This document shows positions 16,369-24,815 of a stretch of 51,722 bases of DNA, one piece after another. The stretch comes from Candidatus Igneacidithiobacillus taupoensis (lineage in GTDB: Bacteria > Pseudomonadota > Gammaproteobacteria > Acidithiobacillales > Acidithiobacillaceae). Numbering within the stretch: position 1 is the first letter of the stretch; the number at the start of each line of letters is the position of its first letter. Location: positions 1 through 51,722 of the forward strand of contig JAEPKX010000009.1 of NCBI GenBank assembly GCA_021375695.1, given 5' to 3'. A program made the position numbers and the translations under genes. Below the pieces are notes generated by a model that saw only the letters and a list, made by a program, of their open reading frames with translations, searched no databases and was not told where the DNA came from.

Positions 16369-17172
16369 GTGCAGTCCTCCGAGCTAGTCTGCGCAGTGGT
16401 CCAAATGGTCTCCGGACCCGTGTGGGAGGAAAATCGTCAACAAGCCGAATACCTGCTCCAGCAAGCCGTGGCGCAGGGGGCCCAATGGGTCCTGCTCCCG
16501 GAAAACTTTGCCTTTATGGGTCTACAGGATGCCGATAAGCTGGCGTTGGCAGAAGAGGAAGGGCAAGGACCGATCCAGACCTGGTTAACAGAGCAAGCCA
16601 AAGGGCTGGGCATCTGGCTCCTGGGTGGGAGTATTCCCTTGCGCGCCCCCCATGGGCGCTGCACTGCGAGTCTGCTGGGCTTGGATCCCACAGGGAGAAT
16701 TCGGGCGCGCTACGACAAGATCCATCTCTTTGATGTCAGTCTGGCGGATGGAGAAAGCTACTGTGAATCCAAAACCATTGCCCCTGGCTTGAATCCCGTT
16801 ACGCTGGATAGTCCCTGGGGCCAGTGGGGCCTATCCATTTGTTACGATCTCCGCTTCCCGGAACTGTACCGAAGTTACGCTGGAGCCAACTTTCTGGCGG
16901 TTCCGAGTGCTTTTACCCGCCAAACTGGCCAGGCCCATTGGGAAGTATTGCTCCGCGCCCGAGCCATTGAAAATCAAAGTTTTGTTTTGGCCGCAAACCA
17001 AGGTGGTCGCCACGCCAATGGCCGCGAAACCTGGGGCCATAGCATGATCATTGATCCGTGGGGGCAAGTCCTTGCCCGTTGGGAAACGGGACCAGGGCTT
17101 GCGCTGGCAAACTGTTCCCTCACGCAGCTCCAGCAAGTTCGCACGGCCATACCAGCCTTACAACACCGCTAA
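16369..17172 (+). CDS. Carbon-nitrogen hydrolase, Nit1-like (deaminated-glutathione amidase type)
   Basis: 267 residues with the nitrilase Glu-Lys-Cys triad: Glu in LLPENFAFMG, Lys in RYDKIHLFDV, Cys in SICYDLRFPELY. The KIHLFDV and CYDLRFPE motifs are those of the Nit1/YbeM branch, whose members hydrolyse deaminated glutathione formed by transaminase side reactions. The start is GTG 16369, five bases past the thioredoxin stop. A glutathione-repair enzyme at the end of a rhodanese/glutaredoxin run fits a thiol-metabolism theme. The substrate assignment is by family only. Confidence 0.88.
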   Translation: MQSSELVCAVVQMVSGPVWEENRQQAEYLLQQAVAQGAQWVLLPENFAFMGLQDADKLALAEEEGQGPIQTWLTEQAKGLGIWLLGGSIPLRAPHGRCTASLLGLDPTGRIRARYDKIHLFDVSLADGESYCESKTIAPGLNPVTLDSPWGQWGLSICYDLRFPELYRSYAGANFLAVPSAFTRQTGQAHWEVLLRARAIENQSFVLAANQGGRHANGRETWGHSMIIDPWGQVLARWETGPGLALANCSLTQLQQVRTAIPALQHR

Positions 17173-17181
17173 TTTCCGATC

Positions 17182-17670
17182 TTACCAGGCTATATAGGCA
17201 TAGCCCTGCTGCTGCAAGGTGATCAACTCCACGGCGCCGCTAAATACCTTCCTGGCCTCGGGAATCAGGTCGGCATCGCTGAGTTTGACCGTTTTCATGG
17301 TTTGTTCGCAGGCGGCAAACTCTACCCCATACATGTGTAGGCTGGATACCTGCTCCTCGACGAACTTGCTATAGCGGACTTGACTTTTTTCAGGCTTCAC
17401 CAAGAGCCAGATCCCAGGACCAAAGCAATCCATGACCACCGAAACATCATTATTGTAATGCTGCAAAACCACGGCCGCACTGTGCAGAATATCGAGGATG
17501 TAGGCGCTGTCTGACTTGTTGACCTGATAGACAACTTTATTTTTACTTGGTCCCATCATGTCCATCCCCATACCCTGTCCCTGTGCCGCAACGGCCACTG
17601 CCGAGGCTGCACTGGCAGCGACCAGGCCACCCAGGAAACGGCGGCGTGAATGGTTTTTCTCTTCGTCCAT
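17182..17670 (-). CDS. Tat-exported DsrE-like protein
   Basis: 162 residues. The N-terminus SRRRFLGGLVAASAASAVAVAA is a twin-arginine signal, so the protein is exported folded. The mature part has the DsrE/DsrF-like fold: VVYQVNKSDSAYILDILHSAAVVLQHY, VVMDCFGPGIWLLV, VEFAACEQTM and GAVELITLQQQGYAYI. It carries Cys at two places (DCFG, ACEQT) that could bind persulfide, as DsrE-family sulfur carriers do in sulfur oxidisers. It converges on the Nit-like gene with a 9-base gap and is divergent from the ABC transporter gene, its promoter being in 17671-17770. Confidence 0.88.
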   Translation of the reverse strand: MDEEKNHSRRRFLGGLVAASAASAVAVAAQGQGMGMDMMGPSKNKVVYQVNKSDSAYILDILHSAAVVLQHYNNDVSVVMDCFGPGIWLLVKPEKSQVRYSKFVEEQVSSLHMYGVEFAACEQTMKTVKLSDADLIPEARKVFSGAVELITLQQQGYAYIAW

Positions 17671-17770
17671 GGTATTCTCCTGTGCTGTTGCGGAAACTTA
17701 CGGTGGAATCTAGCAAAAAGCACGCCGCTTTGGACTGGTTCTGCCAAGGTTGTGGCTGAAGGGAGCGGGT

Positions 17771-19546
17771 ATGCGACAATTCAATCGCGAGTTTTTTCGC
17801 GATCTTTGGCAGATCAGCAAGCCGTATTGGCTCAGTTCGGAAGATCGTTGGCTGGCACGGGGCGTGTTTGCCTTGATCATCTTCTTGAATCTTTTCATGG
17901 TCTTTATTTCATACCGTATTACCCAGTGGTATGCGGTATTCTGGAACGCGCTGCAACACTACCAAAGTAGTGCTGCCTGGTCACAAATCCTGATCTTTTG
18001 TGTCCTGGCCACGGTATACATCATTGCGGCAGTATCGCAGAGTTTTTTTACCGAGATGTTGGTGATCCGCTGGCGGCGTTGGCTAACGCACAATTATCTC
18101 GATGCCTGGCTGGAACGAAAAACCTACTATCACATGCAGGTATTGGGCGATGGTACCGATAACCCCGATCAGCGGATCAGTGAAGATCTGGCCTCCTTTA
18201 CCAATCAAACCCTCAATATCGTTATTGGGATTTTTAGCTCGGTGGTGACCTTGGCGACCTTTCTTTTCATGCTTTGGGAGTTGTCCAGCATGATTTGGAT
18301 CCCGATCTATAGCCAGATCTTTCTGATCCCCGGATACCTGGTTTGGGCGGCATTGATTTATTCCGTGCTGGGGACCGTAATTACTGCGTGGATCGGCCGC
18401 CCCCTGATCCGGCTGAATTTTATGCAGGAGCGTTATCAGGCAGATTTTCGTTTCAGCATGATGCGCTTACGGGAGAATAGCGAGAGCGTCGCGCTATATG
18501 ATGGAGAGAGGCAAGAAAGAAAGGGCTTCCGTGATCGTTTCGCTGCAGTCTATGAAAACTTCTGGAGGATCATTTGGCGAAGTATGCGGCTGAACTGGTG
18601 GACCTCGGGATATGCGCAGGTAGCGATCATTTTTCCGTTGATTGTTTGTATGCCGGCCTATTTCGCCAATAAAAGTATTGGCGTGGGTGGTTTGCAGCAA
18701 ATCATGTCAGCTTTTGCCCAGGTGCAAGGCGCCCTTTCCTTTATTGTAAGTAGTTATACTACCCTGGCCAATTGGCACGCAGTAGTGGACCGCTTACGTT
18801 TCTTTCGTCGCTCCATGGGCGAGGTTCACCAGATTCAAGACCATTACTATCGAATTCAACGCTTTGATGCGCCGCATTTGATCTTGCAAGGCTTGGACGT
18901 GCGGCTACCCGATGGTCGGACGTTGGTTCATGATCTCAATCTGGAGGTGCGTGCCGGAGAGCATTTACTGATTATGGGGGCTTCCGGTAGCGGAAAAAGT
19001 ACATTGATTCGCGCCCTGGCGGGAATCTGGCCCTATGGGGAAGGGAGAATAGGGATGCCTGGCAATGACCGGCCCCTGTTTCTGCCCCAACGCCCCTATC
19101 TTCCCATGGGTAGCCTGCGAAATGCCCTGATTTATCCCTTTGGGCTCTCTCCAGGCGAGGACGAGTCTGTCGTTGCCGAGGCACTCCGGGCGGTGGGGAT
19201 GGTTAAATTCTTGGCGCAGCTGGATGAGGAACGACTCTGGTCCCATGTGCTTTCGCTGGGAGAACAGCAGCGTTTGGCCTTTGCCAGGGTCTTGATCCAG
19301 AAGCCACGTTGGCTTTTCCTGGATGAGGCCAGTTCGGCCCTGGATGAGACTGCCGAGGGGGAACTGTATCGGCTCATCGAGCAGCAGCTGCCAGAAACTG
19401 CTATCATCAGCGTCGGGCATCGCTCTAGCCTGTGGCGCTATCACCAGCGATGCTTACGCCTTCTTTCAGATGGGCAATGGCGCCTGGAAAGTCAGGCCGA
19501 GGGTCCAGAAGCTGCACTGGCTTTTGGTCGATTCCTCCCTGCATAA
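17771..19546 (+). CDS. ABC transporter, fused permease-ATPase (SbmA/BacA-YddA type)
   Basis: 591 residues. The N-terminal 340 residues hold about six membrane segments and the SbmA/BacA hallmark WRRWLTHNYLDAWLERKTYY; the ATPase follows with Walker A GASGSGKST, signature LSLGEQQRLAFARV and Walker B WLFLDEASSALD. Proteins of this group import peptides, vitamin B12 or similar, and some E. coli YddA-like members are uncharacterised. ATG 17771 (MRQFNREFFRDLW) is chosen over 17750 since it follows GGGAGCGGGT. It is divergent from the DsrE-like gene. The substrate is unknown. Confidence 0.92.
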   Translation: MRQFNREFFRDLWQISKPYWLSSEDRWLARGVFALIIFLNLFMVFISYRITQWYAVFWNALQHYQSSAAWSQILIFCVLATVYIIAAVSQSFFTEMLVIRWRRWLTHNYLDAWLERKTYYHMQVLGDGTDNPDQRISEDLASFTNQTLNIVIGIFSSVVTLATFLFMLWELSSMIWIPIYSQIFLIPGYLVWAALIYSVLGTVITAWIGRPLIRLNFMQERYQADFRFSMMRLRENSESVALYDGERQERKGFRDRFAAVYENFWRIIWRSMRLNWWTSGYAQVAIIFPLIVCMPAYFANKSIGVGGLQQIMSAFAQVQGALSFIVSSYTTLANWHAVVDRLRFFRRSMGEVHQIQDHYYRIQRFDAPHLILQGLDVRLPDGRTLVHDLNLEVRAGEHLLIMGASGSGKSTLIRALAGIWPYGEGRIGMPGNDRPLFLPQRPYLPMGSLRNALIYPFGLSPGEDESVVAEALRAVGMVKFLAQLDEERLWSHVLSLGEQQRLAFARVLIQKPRWLFLDEASSALDETAEGELYRLIEQQLPETAIISVGHRSSLWRYHQRCLRLLSDGQWRLESQAEGPEAALAFGRFLPA

Positions 19547-19576
19547 TGATATTTTACGGAGAACAGGAGGTGCTGC

Positions 19577-20143
19577 ATGGCGATGACAGGACATGACTTA
19601 CCTTTGGGAACTCCCTTGCCGAGCTTTCGCTTGCCATTGGGCGGGAAGAGAGGGGAGTGGTCTACCAGCGAGGCGGCAGGGAGGCCGCTGCTGGTGCTCT
19701 TTCTTTGCAACCATTGTCCCTATGTGCTTCATATTTCTGCCAAGTTGGGAGAGTTGGCGCGGAAGTGGCAGGAACAGGGAGTTGTTGTCGTCGGTATCAA
19801 TAGTAATGATCCCAAGACCTATCCCGAGGATGCCCCGGAAAAGATGCCCGCGGAGGCTTTGCGGGCGGGCTATACCTTTCCCTATCTCTTCGATGAGGAT
19901 CAATCCGTAGCCAAGGCTTTTCGGGCGGCCTGTACTCCAGACATTTTCCTTTTCGATGCCGAAGGTAAACTCTATTATCACGGCCAATTTGATGGCGCCC
20001 GACCTAAAAATGATCTACCGGTAACGGGAGCAGATCTCGATGAAGCAATACAAGGGCTTCTGACTGGACGGCCCGCCCCAGGCAACGTGCATGCTTGCAT
20101 GGGCTGCAGCATCAAATGGCGGCCCGGTAACGAGCCCGCGTAG
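19577..20143 (+). CDS. Thioredoxin-fold (AhpC/TSA-like) protein
   Basis: 188 residues, cytosolic. LPLGTPLPSFRLPLGGKRGEW opens a peroxiredoxin/TlpA-like domain with the redox motif CNHCPYV and the family segment VVVGINSNDPKTYPEDAPEKM, then cis-Pro in ACTPDIFLFDAEGKLYY. It belongs to the thioredoxin-family proteins with a CNHCPY centre. The last 15 residues hold another CxxC (ACMGCSIKW), which may be a metal or redox site. ATG 19577 has an AGGAGG six bases upstream. It is 30 bases behind the ABC transporter and may be co-transcribed. Confidence 0.88.
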   Translation: MAMTGHDLPLGTPLPSFRLPLGGKRGEWSTSEAAGRPLLVLFLCNHCPYVLHISAKLGELARKWQEQGVVVVGINSNDPKTYPEDAPEKMPAEALRAGYTFPYLFDEDQSVAKAFRAACTPDIFLFDAEGKLYYHGQFDGARPKNDLPVTGADLDEAIQGLLTGRPAPGNVHACMGCSIKWRPGNEPA

Positions 20144-20185
20144 CAGCTTGTCGAGTGCAGGTTTTCGTTGCCTGCTGGGTAGAGG

Positions 20186-20383
20186 TTAATACATTTGCCG
20201 CAGTAAGACCCGACGGAAAAAGGCCAGGCCAGTGGCGGTGCTGTGCCGATATCGAATATCCAGCAGCCGCCGCTGCAACTGCCGTTTGATCCGCTCCCTT
20301 TCCTGGGTTGCCATGAAGGAGTGATAACTGGGGTTGTGGCGCACCCGGCGCAAGGCTGCAAGTAGTTTGGCTCGATTTTCCAT
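20186..20383 (-). CDS. Small, highly basic hypothetical protein
   Basis: 65 residues, rich in Arg (RAKLLAALRRVRHNP, QERERIKRQLQRRLLDIRYRH, FFRRVLLRQMY), no signal peptide. I do not recognise a family. The start is ATG 20383 behind AGGAG at the proper distance; the longer frame to 20566 has no such support. What makes it notable is the promoter: a sigma-54-like -24/-12 element ending about 22 bases before the start and an IHF-like site behind it. It converges on the thioredoxin-fold gene and follows lspA on the same strand. Confidence 0.7.
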   Translation of the reverse strand: MENRAKLLAALRRVRHNPSYHSFMATQERERIKRQLQRRLLDIRYRHSTATGLAFFRRVLLRQMY

Positions 20384-20416
20384 GGGCTGCTCCTGAAATC
20401 TGTCAATTTCAGTAAA

Positions 20417-20431
20417 GCAATAAGCGTGCCA
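20417..20431 (-). promoter_or_regulatory. Sigma-54-like promoter (-24/-12) of the 65-residue gene
   Basis: On the minus strand TGGCACGCTTATTGC matches TGGCACGnnnnTTGC, with GG and GC ten bases apart. The predicted start of transcription near 20405 leaves about 22 bases to ATG 20383. Confidence 0.7.
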
Positions 20432-20436
20432 CAATG

Positions 20437-20449
20437 CAAGATATTGATT
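20437..20449 (-). promoter_or_regulatory. IHF-like site next to the sigma-54 promoter
   Basis: On the minus strand AATCAATATCTTG fits the IHF consensus WATCAANNNNTTR at every defined position. It ends 5 bases upstream of the -24 element in an AT-rich stretch. IHF bending is common at sigma-54 promoters. Confidence 0.55.
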
Positions 20450-20510
20450 ATAATTGATTATACTGAAGGCAAATAGGCTCCGCTGTTGGCATCTTGCGAC
20501 AACCGACTTT

Positions 20511-20969
20511 TTATTTCCGGCGAAATGCGTCCAGAATGAGCATAACGGCGCCAATGCTGATAGCACTATCGGCTATATTGAAGTAGGGCCAGTACAGGCT
20601 ACCCCAATGTACGCCGATAAAATCCACTACATAGCCCAAACGTATCCGATCAATGACGTTGCCCAAAGCCCCGCCCAGAATCAATGCTAGTGCTATGGCA
20701 GTCCAATGGGAGCCAGGTTTGAGTCGTCGTAAAATAGCGACAAGGGCAATGGTTACCACCAAGGCGATGAGAATGAGCAACCAGCGTTGCCAGCCGCCCG
20801 CACCAGCCAAGAAGCTGAAGGCAGCCCCGGTATTGTGGACCAAACGCAAATTCAGGAAGCCCGGAATCAGAACGACTCCTTGACCGACCCGCCAAATCTG
20901 GCTGAGCCAGAGCTTGATTCCCTGGTCCAGAAGAACAACAAAAGCAGACAACCACAAATAACGCAACAT
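20511..20969 (-). CDS. lspA: Lipoprotein signal peptidase II
   Basis: 152 residues, four membrane segments. Aspartyl protease motifs are visible: LDQGIKLWL at the N-terminus, RLVHNTGAAFSFL, GGALGNVIDRIRLGYVVDFI (catalytic Asp) and FNIADSAISIG (second Asp). It cleaves prolipoprotein signal peptides. ATG 20969 overlaps the ileS stop as TGATG, so the two are translationally coupled; the longer frame to 21026 is discarded. It is the last gene of the murJ-ribF-ileS-lspA group. Confidence 0.97.
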   Translation of the reverse strand: MLRYLWLSAFVVLLDQGIKLWLSQIWRVGQGVVLIPGFLNLRLVHNTGAAFSFLAGAGGWQRWLLILIALVVTIALVAILRRLKPGSHWTAIALALILGGALGNVIDRIRLGYVVDFIGVHWGSLYWPYFNIADSAISIGAVMLILDAFRRK

Positions 20970-23779
20970 CAGCAGAACTCCCGTCGTTCTCCCGGACCAG
21001 AGAGATTTTCGATACAGCGACTGCAAAGGCTTGGATGCTGTTCATTTTGGCCGACATCTTGACGCCGGTGCCAGCAGCGAGAACATTTCTTGGCCTCACT
21101 GGCTGTAACCACAATGAACAGGCCGGGAAGCTGTTCCTCTCTTGGTGCTGTTATCAGGCGTTCCAGGCTGAGATCAGAGCAGAGAAAGAGAAAGCGCAGT
21201 TCCTGGGCCATGGGTTGGAGGAGTTCCAGCCAGGATGCGTTGGCCTGAATCGTGATGCAAGCATCCAGGGCCGAACCAATTTTTTTGTCTTGTCGCAACC
21301 GTTCCAGTTCTCCATTGACTGCCTCGCGCACTTGCAAAAGCCGTTGCCAACGCTCATCCAGTTTGCTGTCCGCTGGTGGGAGCTCTGGATACTGAAGAAA
21401 AAAGACGCTTTCCTGATCCCGCCAGGGGAGATGCTGCCAGATCTCCTCGGCGGTAAAGCTCAGAATAGGAGCCATCCAGGCCAACAGACAGTGGAGGATC
21501 TGGGTCAGTACGGTCTGGGCAGAGCGCCTGGGTAGGGAGGATGCCGGTGTGGTATAAAGGCGATCCTTGAGGACATCCAGGTATAGTCCACCCAGATCCA
21601 CGGAGCAAAAATGGTGTATGGCTTGTACCACTCGATGAAAATGGAAGTCTTCATAGGCCCCACGGATCTCGTCTTGCACCTGCCGCAGTCGGGTGAGCAG
21701 CCAGCGATCCATTTCCAGCAGCTGTGCCACGGGCACTGCGTCGCTCTGGGGAGCGAAATCAAAGGTATTGCCAAGGATGTAGCGGGCAGTGTTGCGAATC
21801 CTGCGATAGCTTTCGCTCAAACGCAGGAGAATGGCATCGGATATGGGGATTTCTCCCCGATAGTCTTCAGAGGCCACCCAAAGCCGCAGAATATCGGCAC
21901 CAAAACGGTCGATGATTTCCTGCGGAGCAATGACATTGCCTACGGATTTGCTCATTTTGCGTCCCTGGCCATCGACGGTGAAGCCATGGGTGAGTACGGC
22001 CCGGTAGGGTGCGCGATAGCGGGTTGCCACCGATTCCAGCAACGAAGACTGAAACCAGCCACGATGCTGGTCAGCGCCTTCCAAATATAAATCCGCTGGG
22101 CTGTGAAGCTCCGCGCGGCGTTCCAGGACAAAGGCGTGGGTAGTGCCGGAATCGAACCAGACGTCCAGAATGTCGGTGACCTTTTCGAAATGCCCGTGTC
22201 CGCAAGCGGGGCAGTGCCAGGGGTTTTCTCCCAGGAAATCCCCATCGGGCCGTTCAAACCAAGCATCGACCCCTTCGGCGGCAACGATTTTGGCAATTCG
22301 CTCAAAAACAGTTGCTTCGCGCAGGGGTTCGCCACACTGGCTGCAGGCGAAGAGGGCGACCGGGACGCCCCAGGAGCGTTGCCGGGAAATACACCAGTCC
22401 GGGCGCTTGCGCACCATGTCGGTAATCCGTTCTTCCCCCCAGTTGGGGATCCAGCGGGTCTGGCCGATGGCCTCCAGGGCATGGGCACGAAGATCATTGC
22501 GCTCCATGCTGATGAACCATTGGGGAGTGGCACGGAACAGCAAGGGCGTTTTGTGTCGCCAGCAATGGGGATAACTATGATGGATCATTTCCTGATGGAT
22601 CAGGCGACCCCGTTCGTGAAGCAGGGCGGGTACGGCTTCGTTGGCGGCCTGCACAGATATCCCCCCCAGGCCATTGCCAAGATCGTCGCGATATCGACCC
22701 GATCCCAGCACGGGGGTATCGGTGGATAAATGATAGGGTGCTGCCACCTGGTAGTCTTCCACCCCATGGGCAGGGGCTGTATGGACACAACCGGTGCCAG
22801 CCTCCAAGGTGACGTGTTCGCCCAGAACGACAGGTACCTGTCGATCTTCGAAGGGATGCCGAAGGGAGAGTCCCGCCAGGATTCGTCCTGGCACCATAGC
22901 CAGGATTTGATGGGCAGGCTCCCCATAGCGGGTGAGTGCCGATGGACATAGTTCGGCGGCCAGAATCAGGCGACGATGGGGGGTGGCAAGGAGGACGTAG
23001 TCGTATTCGGGATGGAGGGCAACGGCCTGATTGGCTGGGAGGGTCCATGGGGTCGTGGTCCAGATCACCACTTCCGCCTGCGCGCAGGCTGCTGGATCCA
23101 CTCCCAGACGCTGGGCCAGGTCATGGGTGTCGTTCACCAAAAACCCTACATCGATGGCCGGATCATTACGATCCCGGTATTCCACTTCGGCCTCGGCCAG
23201 GGCACTAGCACAGTCCACGCACCAATGAACGGGTTTGGCACCTCGATAGACCTGACCGTTGACCACCAGTTTTCCCAATTCCCGGATAATGTCTGCCTCG
23301 GCGGCAAAATCCATGGTTTGGTAGGGCCGTTGCCAATCTCCCAGGATCCCCAGGCGGATGAAGTCAGCCTTCTGCCCCTCAATCTGTTGGGCGGCATAGA
23401 CCCTGCATGCCTCGCGAAAGGCCCTCGGACTCAATTCGATGCCTGGACGACCCTGGCTTTTTTCCACCTGGATTTCGATAGGCAGACCATGGCAATCCCA
23501 TCCAGGTACAAAAGGCACCCGCATCCCTTCCAGCAGACGTGACTTGTTGATGATGTCCTTGAGGATTTTGTTGACGGCATGACCAATGTGAATGTGCCCA
23601 TTGGCATAGGGAGGTCCATCGTGGAGGAGGAAGCCTGGCGCTTGCGCCCGCGTCGTCAAGAGTTTCTGATACAGGTCCAGGCGTTGCCAAAGCTCCAGGT
23701 ACAATGGTTCGCGACTGGGCAACTTGCCCTGCATGGGAAAATCGGTTTGGGGAAGATTGAGGGTATTTTTGTAGTCCAT
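20969..23779 (-). CDS. ileS: Isoleucyl-tRNA synthetase
   Basis: 936 residues, full length for bacterial IleS type 1. Class I signatures are present: HIGH as GHIHIGHAVNKI near residue 60 and KMSKS as RKMSKSVGNV near residue 600; the C-terminal zinc site is CSRCWHRRQDVGQ...LCSRC. It charges tRNA-Ile and edits Val. It starts at ATG 23779, six bases after the ribF stop, and its stop overlaps lspA. Confidence 0.98.
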   Translation of the reverse strand: MDYKNTLNLPQTDFPMQGKLPSREPLYLELWQRLDLYQKLLTTRAQAPGFLLHDGPPYANGHIHIGHAVNKILKDIINKSRLLEGMRVPFVPGWDCHGLPIEIQVEKSQGRPGIELSPRAFREACRVYAAQQIEGQKADFIRLGILGDWQRPYQTMDFAAEADIIRELGKLVVNGQVYRGAKPVHWCVDCASALAEAEVEYRDRNDPAIDVGFLVNDTHDLAQRLGVDPAACAQAEVVIWTTTPWTLPANQAVALHPEYDYVLLATPHRRLILAAELCPSALTRYGEPAHQILAMVPGRILAGLSLRHPFEDRQVPVVLGEHVTLEAGTGCVHTAPAHGVEDYQVAAPYHLSTDTPVLGSGRYRDDLGNGLGGISVQAANEAVPALLHERGRLIHQEMIHHSYPHCWRHKTPLLFRATPQWFISMERNDLRAHALEAIGQTRWIPNWGEERITDMVRKRPDWCISRQRSWGVPVALFACSQCGEPLREATVFERIAKIVAAEGVDAWFERPDGDFLGENPWHCPACGHGHFEKVTDILDVWFDSGTTHAFVLERRAELHSPADLYLEGADQHRGWFQSSLLESVATRYRAPYRAVLTHGFTVDGQGRKMSKSVGNVIAPQEIIDRFGADILRLWVASEDYRGEIPISDAILLRLSESYRRIRNTARYILGNTFDFAPQSDAVPVAQLLEMDRWLLTRLRQVQDEIRGAYEDFHFHRVVQAIHHFCSVDLGGLYLDVLKDRLYTTPASSLPRRSAQTVLTQILHCLLAWMAPILSFTAEEIWQHLPWRDQESVFFLQYPELPPADSKLDERWQRLLQVREAVNGELERLRQDKKIGSALDACITIQANASWLELLQPMAQELRFLFLCSDLSLERLITAPREEQLPGLFIVVTASEAKKCSRCWHRRQDVGQNEQHPSLCSRCIENLSGPGERREFC

Positions 23780-23785
23780 GGGCCC

Positions 23786-24721
23786 TTAGATCACTACAGG
23801 TTGGGAAAAATAGCTGCGTACGGCGCGCACGTCATCGGCAATGGCAGCCTGAAGGATGTCGAGATTCGGATATTTTCGTTCGTCGTGGAGTTTTTGATGC
23901 AGTTCCACTTCGACCATCTGACCATATAGATTGGGATCATTGGCATCCAGACAATGGGCTTCGAGGACCAGATCCCTGCCAGCAACAGTGGGGCGAATCC
24001 CTACACTGATGGCAGCGATCCATTCCCCTTGGGCGCAGCGGAGTCGACCGGCAAAGATGCCCCGTAAGGGCAAAGGTCGATTCTTAAGGGGTACATTGGC
24101 CGTGGGAAAGCCCAATTGGCGGCCAAGCTGGTCGCCCCGACGGACTCGACCACAAACACTATAGGGCCGCCCAAGCCAATTACGGGCGCGGGTGAGATCT
24201 CCTGCCTCCAGGGCTTGCCGAATCCCCGTGCTGCTGACCCGTTCCCCTCCCAGACAAAAGGGCGGCTCTTCGTGCACCGTAAAGCCCCATTGCCGTCCCA
24301 GGCGCTGCAAGAGTTCCGTGTCCCCATGACGGTCATTGCCAAAGCGGAAATCGTGACCCACATAGATGGCGCGGGCATGAAGTCGTCGACAGAGGATCTC
24401 TCGAACGAAGTCTTTGGCAGAAAGAGACGCCCAGTGGGCATCAAAGCGTCCCAGATACAGCCGGTGGATCCCGCTGGCAAAAAGCGCATGCGTCTTTTCC
24501 CGCAGGCTAGTGAGGCGGATCGGGGCATCTCTACCCTGGAAAAATTCCCGGGGAAGTGGATTAAAGGTCAATACGGCCCGGGGGTATTCCGAATCTTTCA
24601 TACGCTGGAGCAGGCGTTGATGTCCTCGATGCACGCCATCAAAATTGCCAATGGAAAGGGCTTGCTCGACTGGGAGCGGGGCCTTCTTGGGCAGAATACG
24701 GATACGCAGGGACAGATTCAT
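23786..24721 (-). CDS. ribF: Bifunctional riboflavin kinase/FAD synthetase
   Basis: 311 residues. The N-terminal FAD-synthetase half has SIGNFDGVHRGHQRLL and the STGIRQALEAGDL segment; the C-terminal flavokinase half has GRQLGFPTANVPL and DPNLYGQMVEVELHQKLHDERKY. It makes FMN, then FAD. ATG 24721 has no strong ribosome binding site, so the exact start is a little uncertain. It sits between murJ (95-base gap) and ileS (6-base gap), the order common in gammaproteobacteria. Confidence 0.96.
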   Translation of the reverse strand: MNLSLRIRILPKKAPLPVEQALSIGNFDGVHRGHQRLLQRMKDSEYPRAVLTFNPLPREFFQGRDAPIRLTSLREKTHALFASGIHRLYLGRFDAHWASLSAKDFVREILCRRLHARAIYVGHDFRFGNDRHGDTELLQRLGRQWGFTVHEEPPFCLGGERVSSTGIRQALEAGDLTRARNWLGRPYSVCGRVRRGDQLGRQLGFPTANVPLKNRPLPLRGIFAGRLRCAQGEWIAAISVGIRPTVAGRDLVLEAHCLDANDPNLYGQMVEVELHQKLHDERKYPNLDILQAAIADDVRAVRSYFSQPVVI

Positions 24722-24815
24722 GCCGGGTTGCTGCTACTTCCAAAAGGTAACAGTGTACCTGAAAGAAAGCATAGCTGCATGCTGGGCCCCGGTTGGGCTG
24801 CTTGCCAAAGGATGG

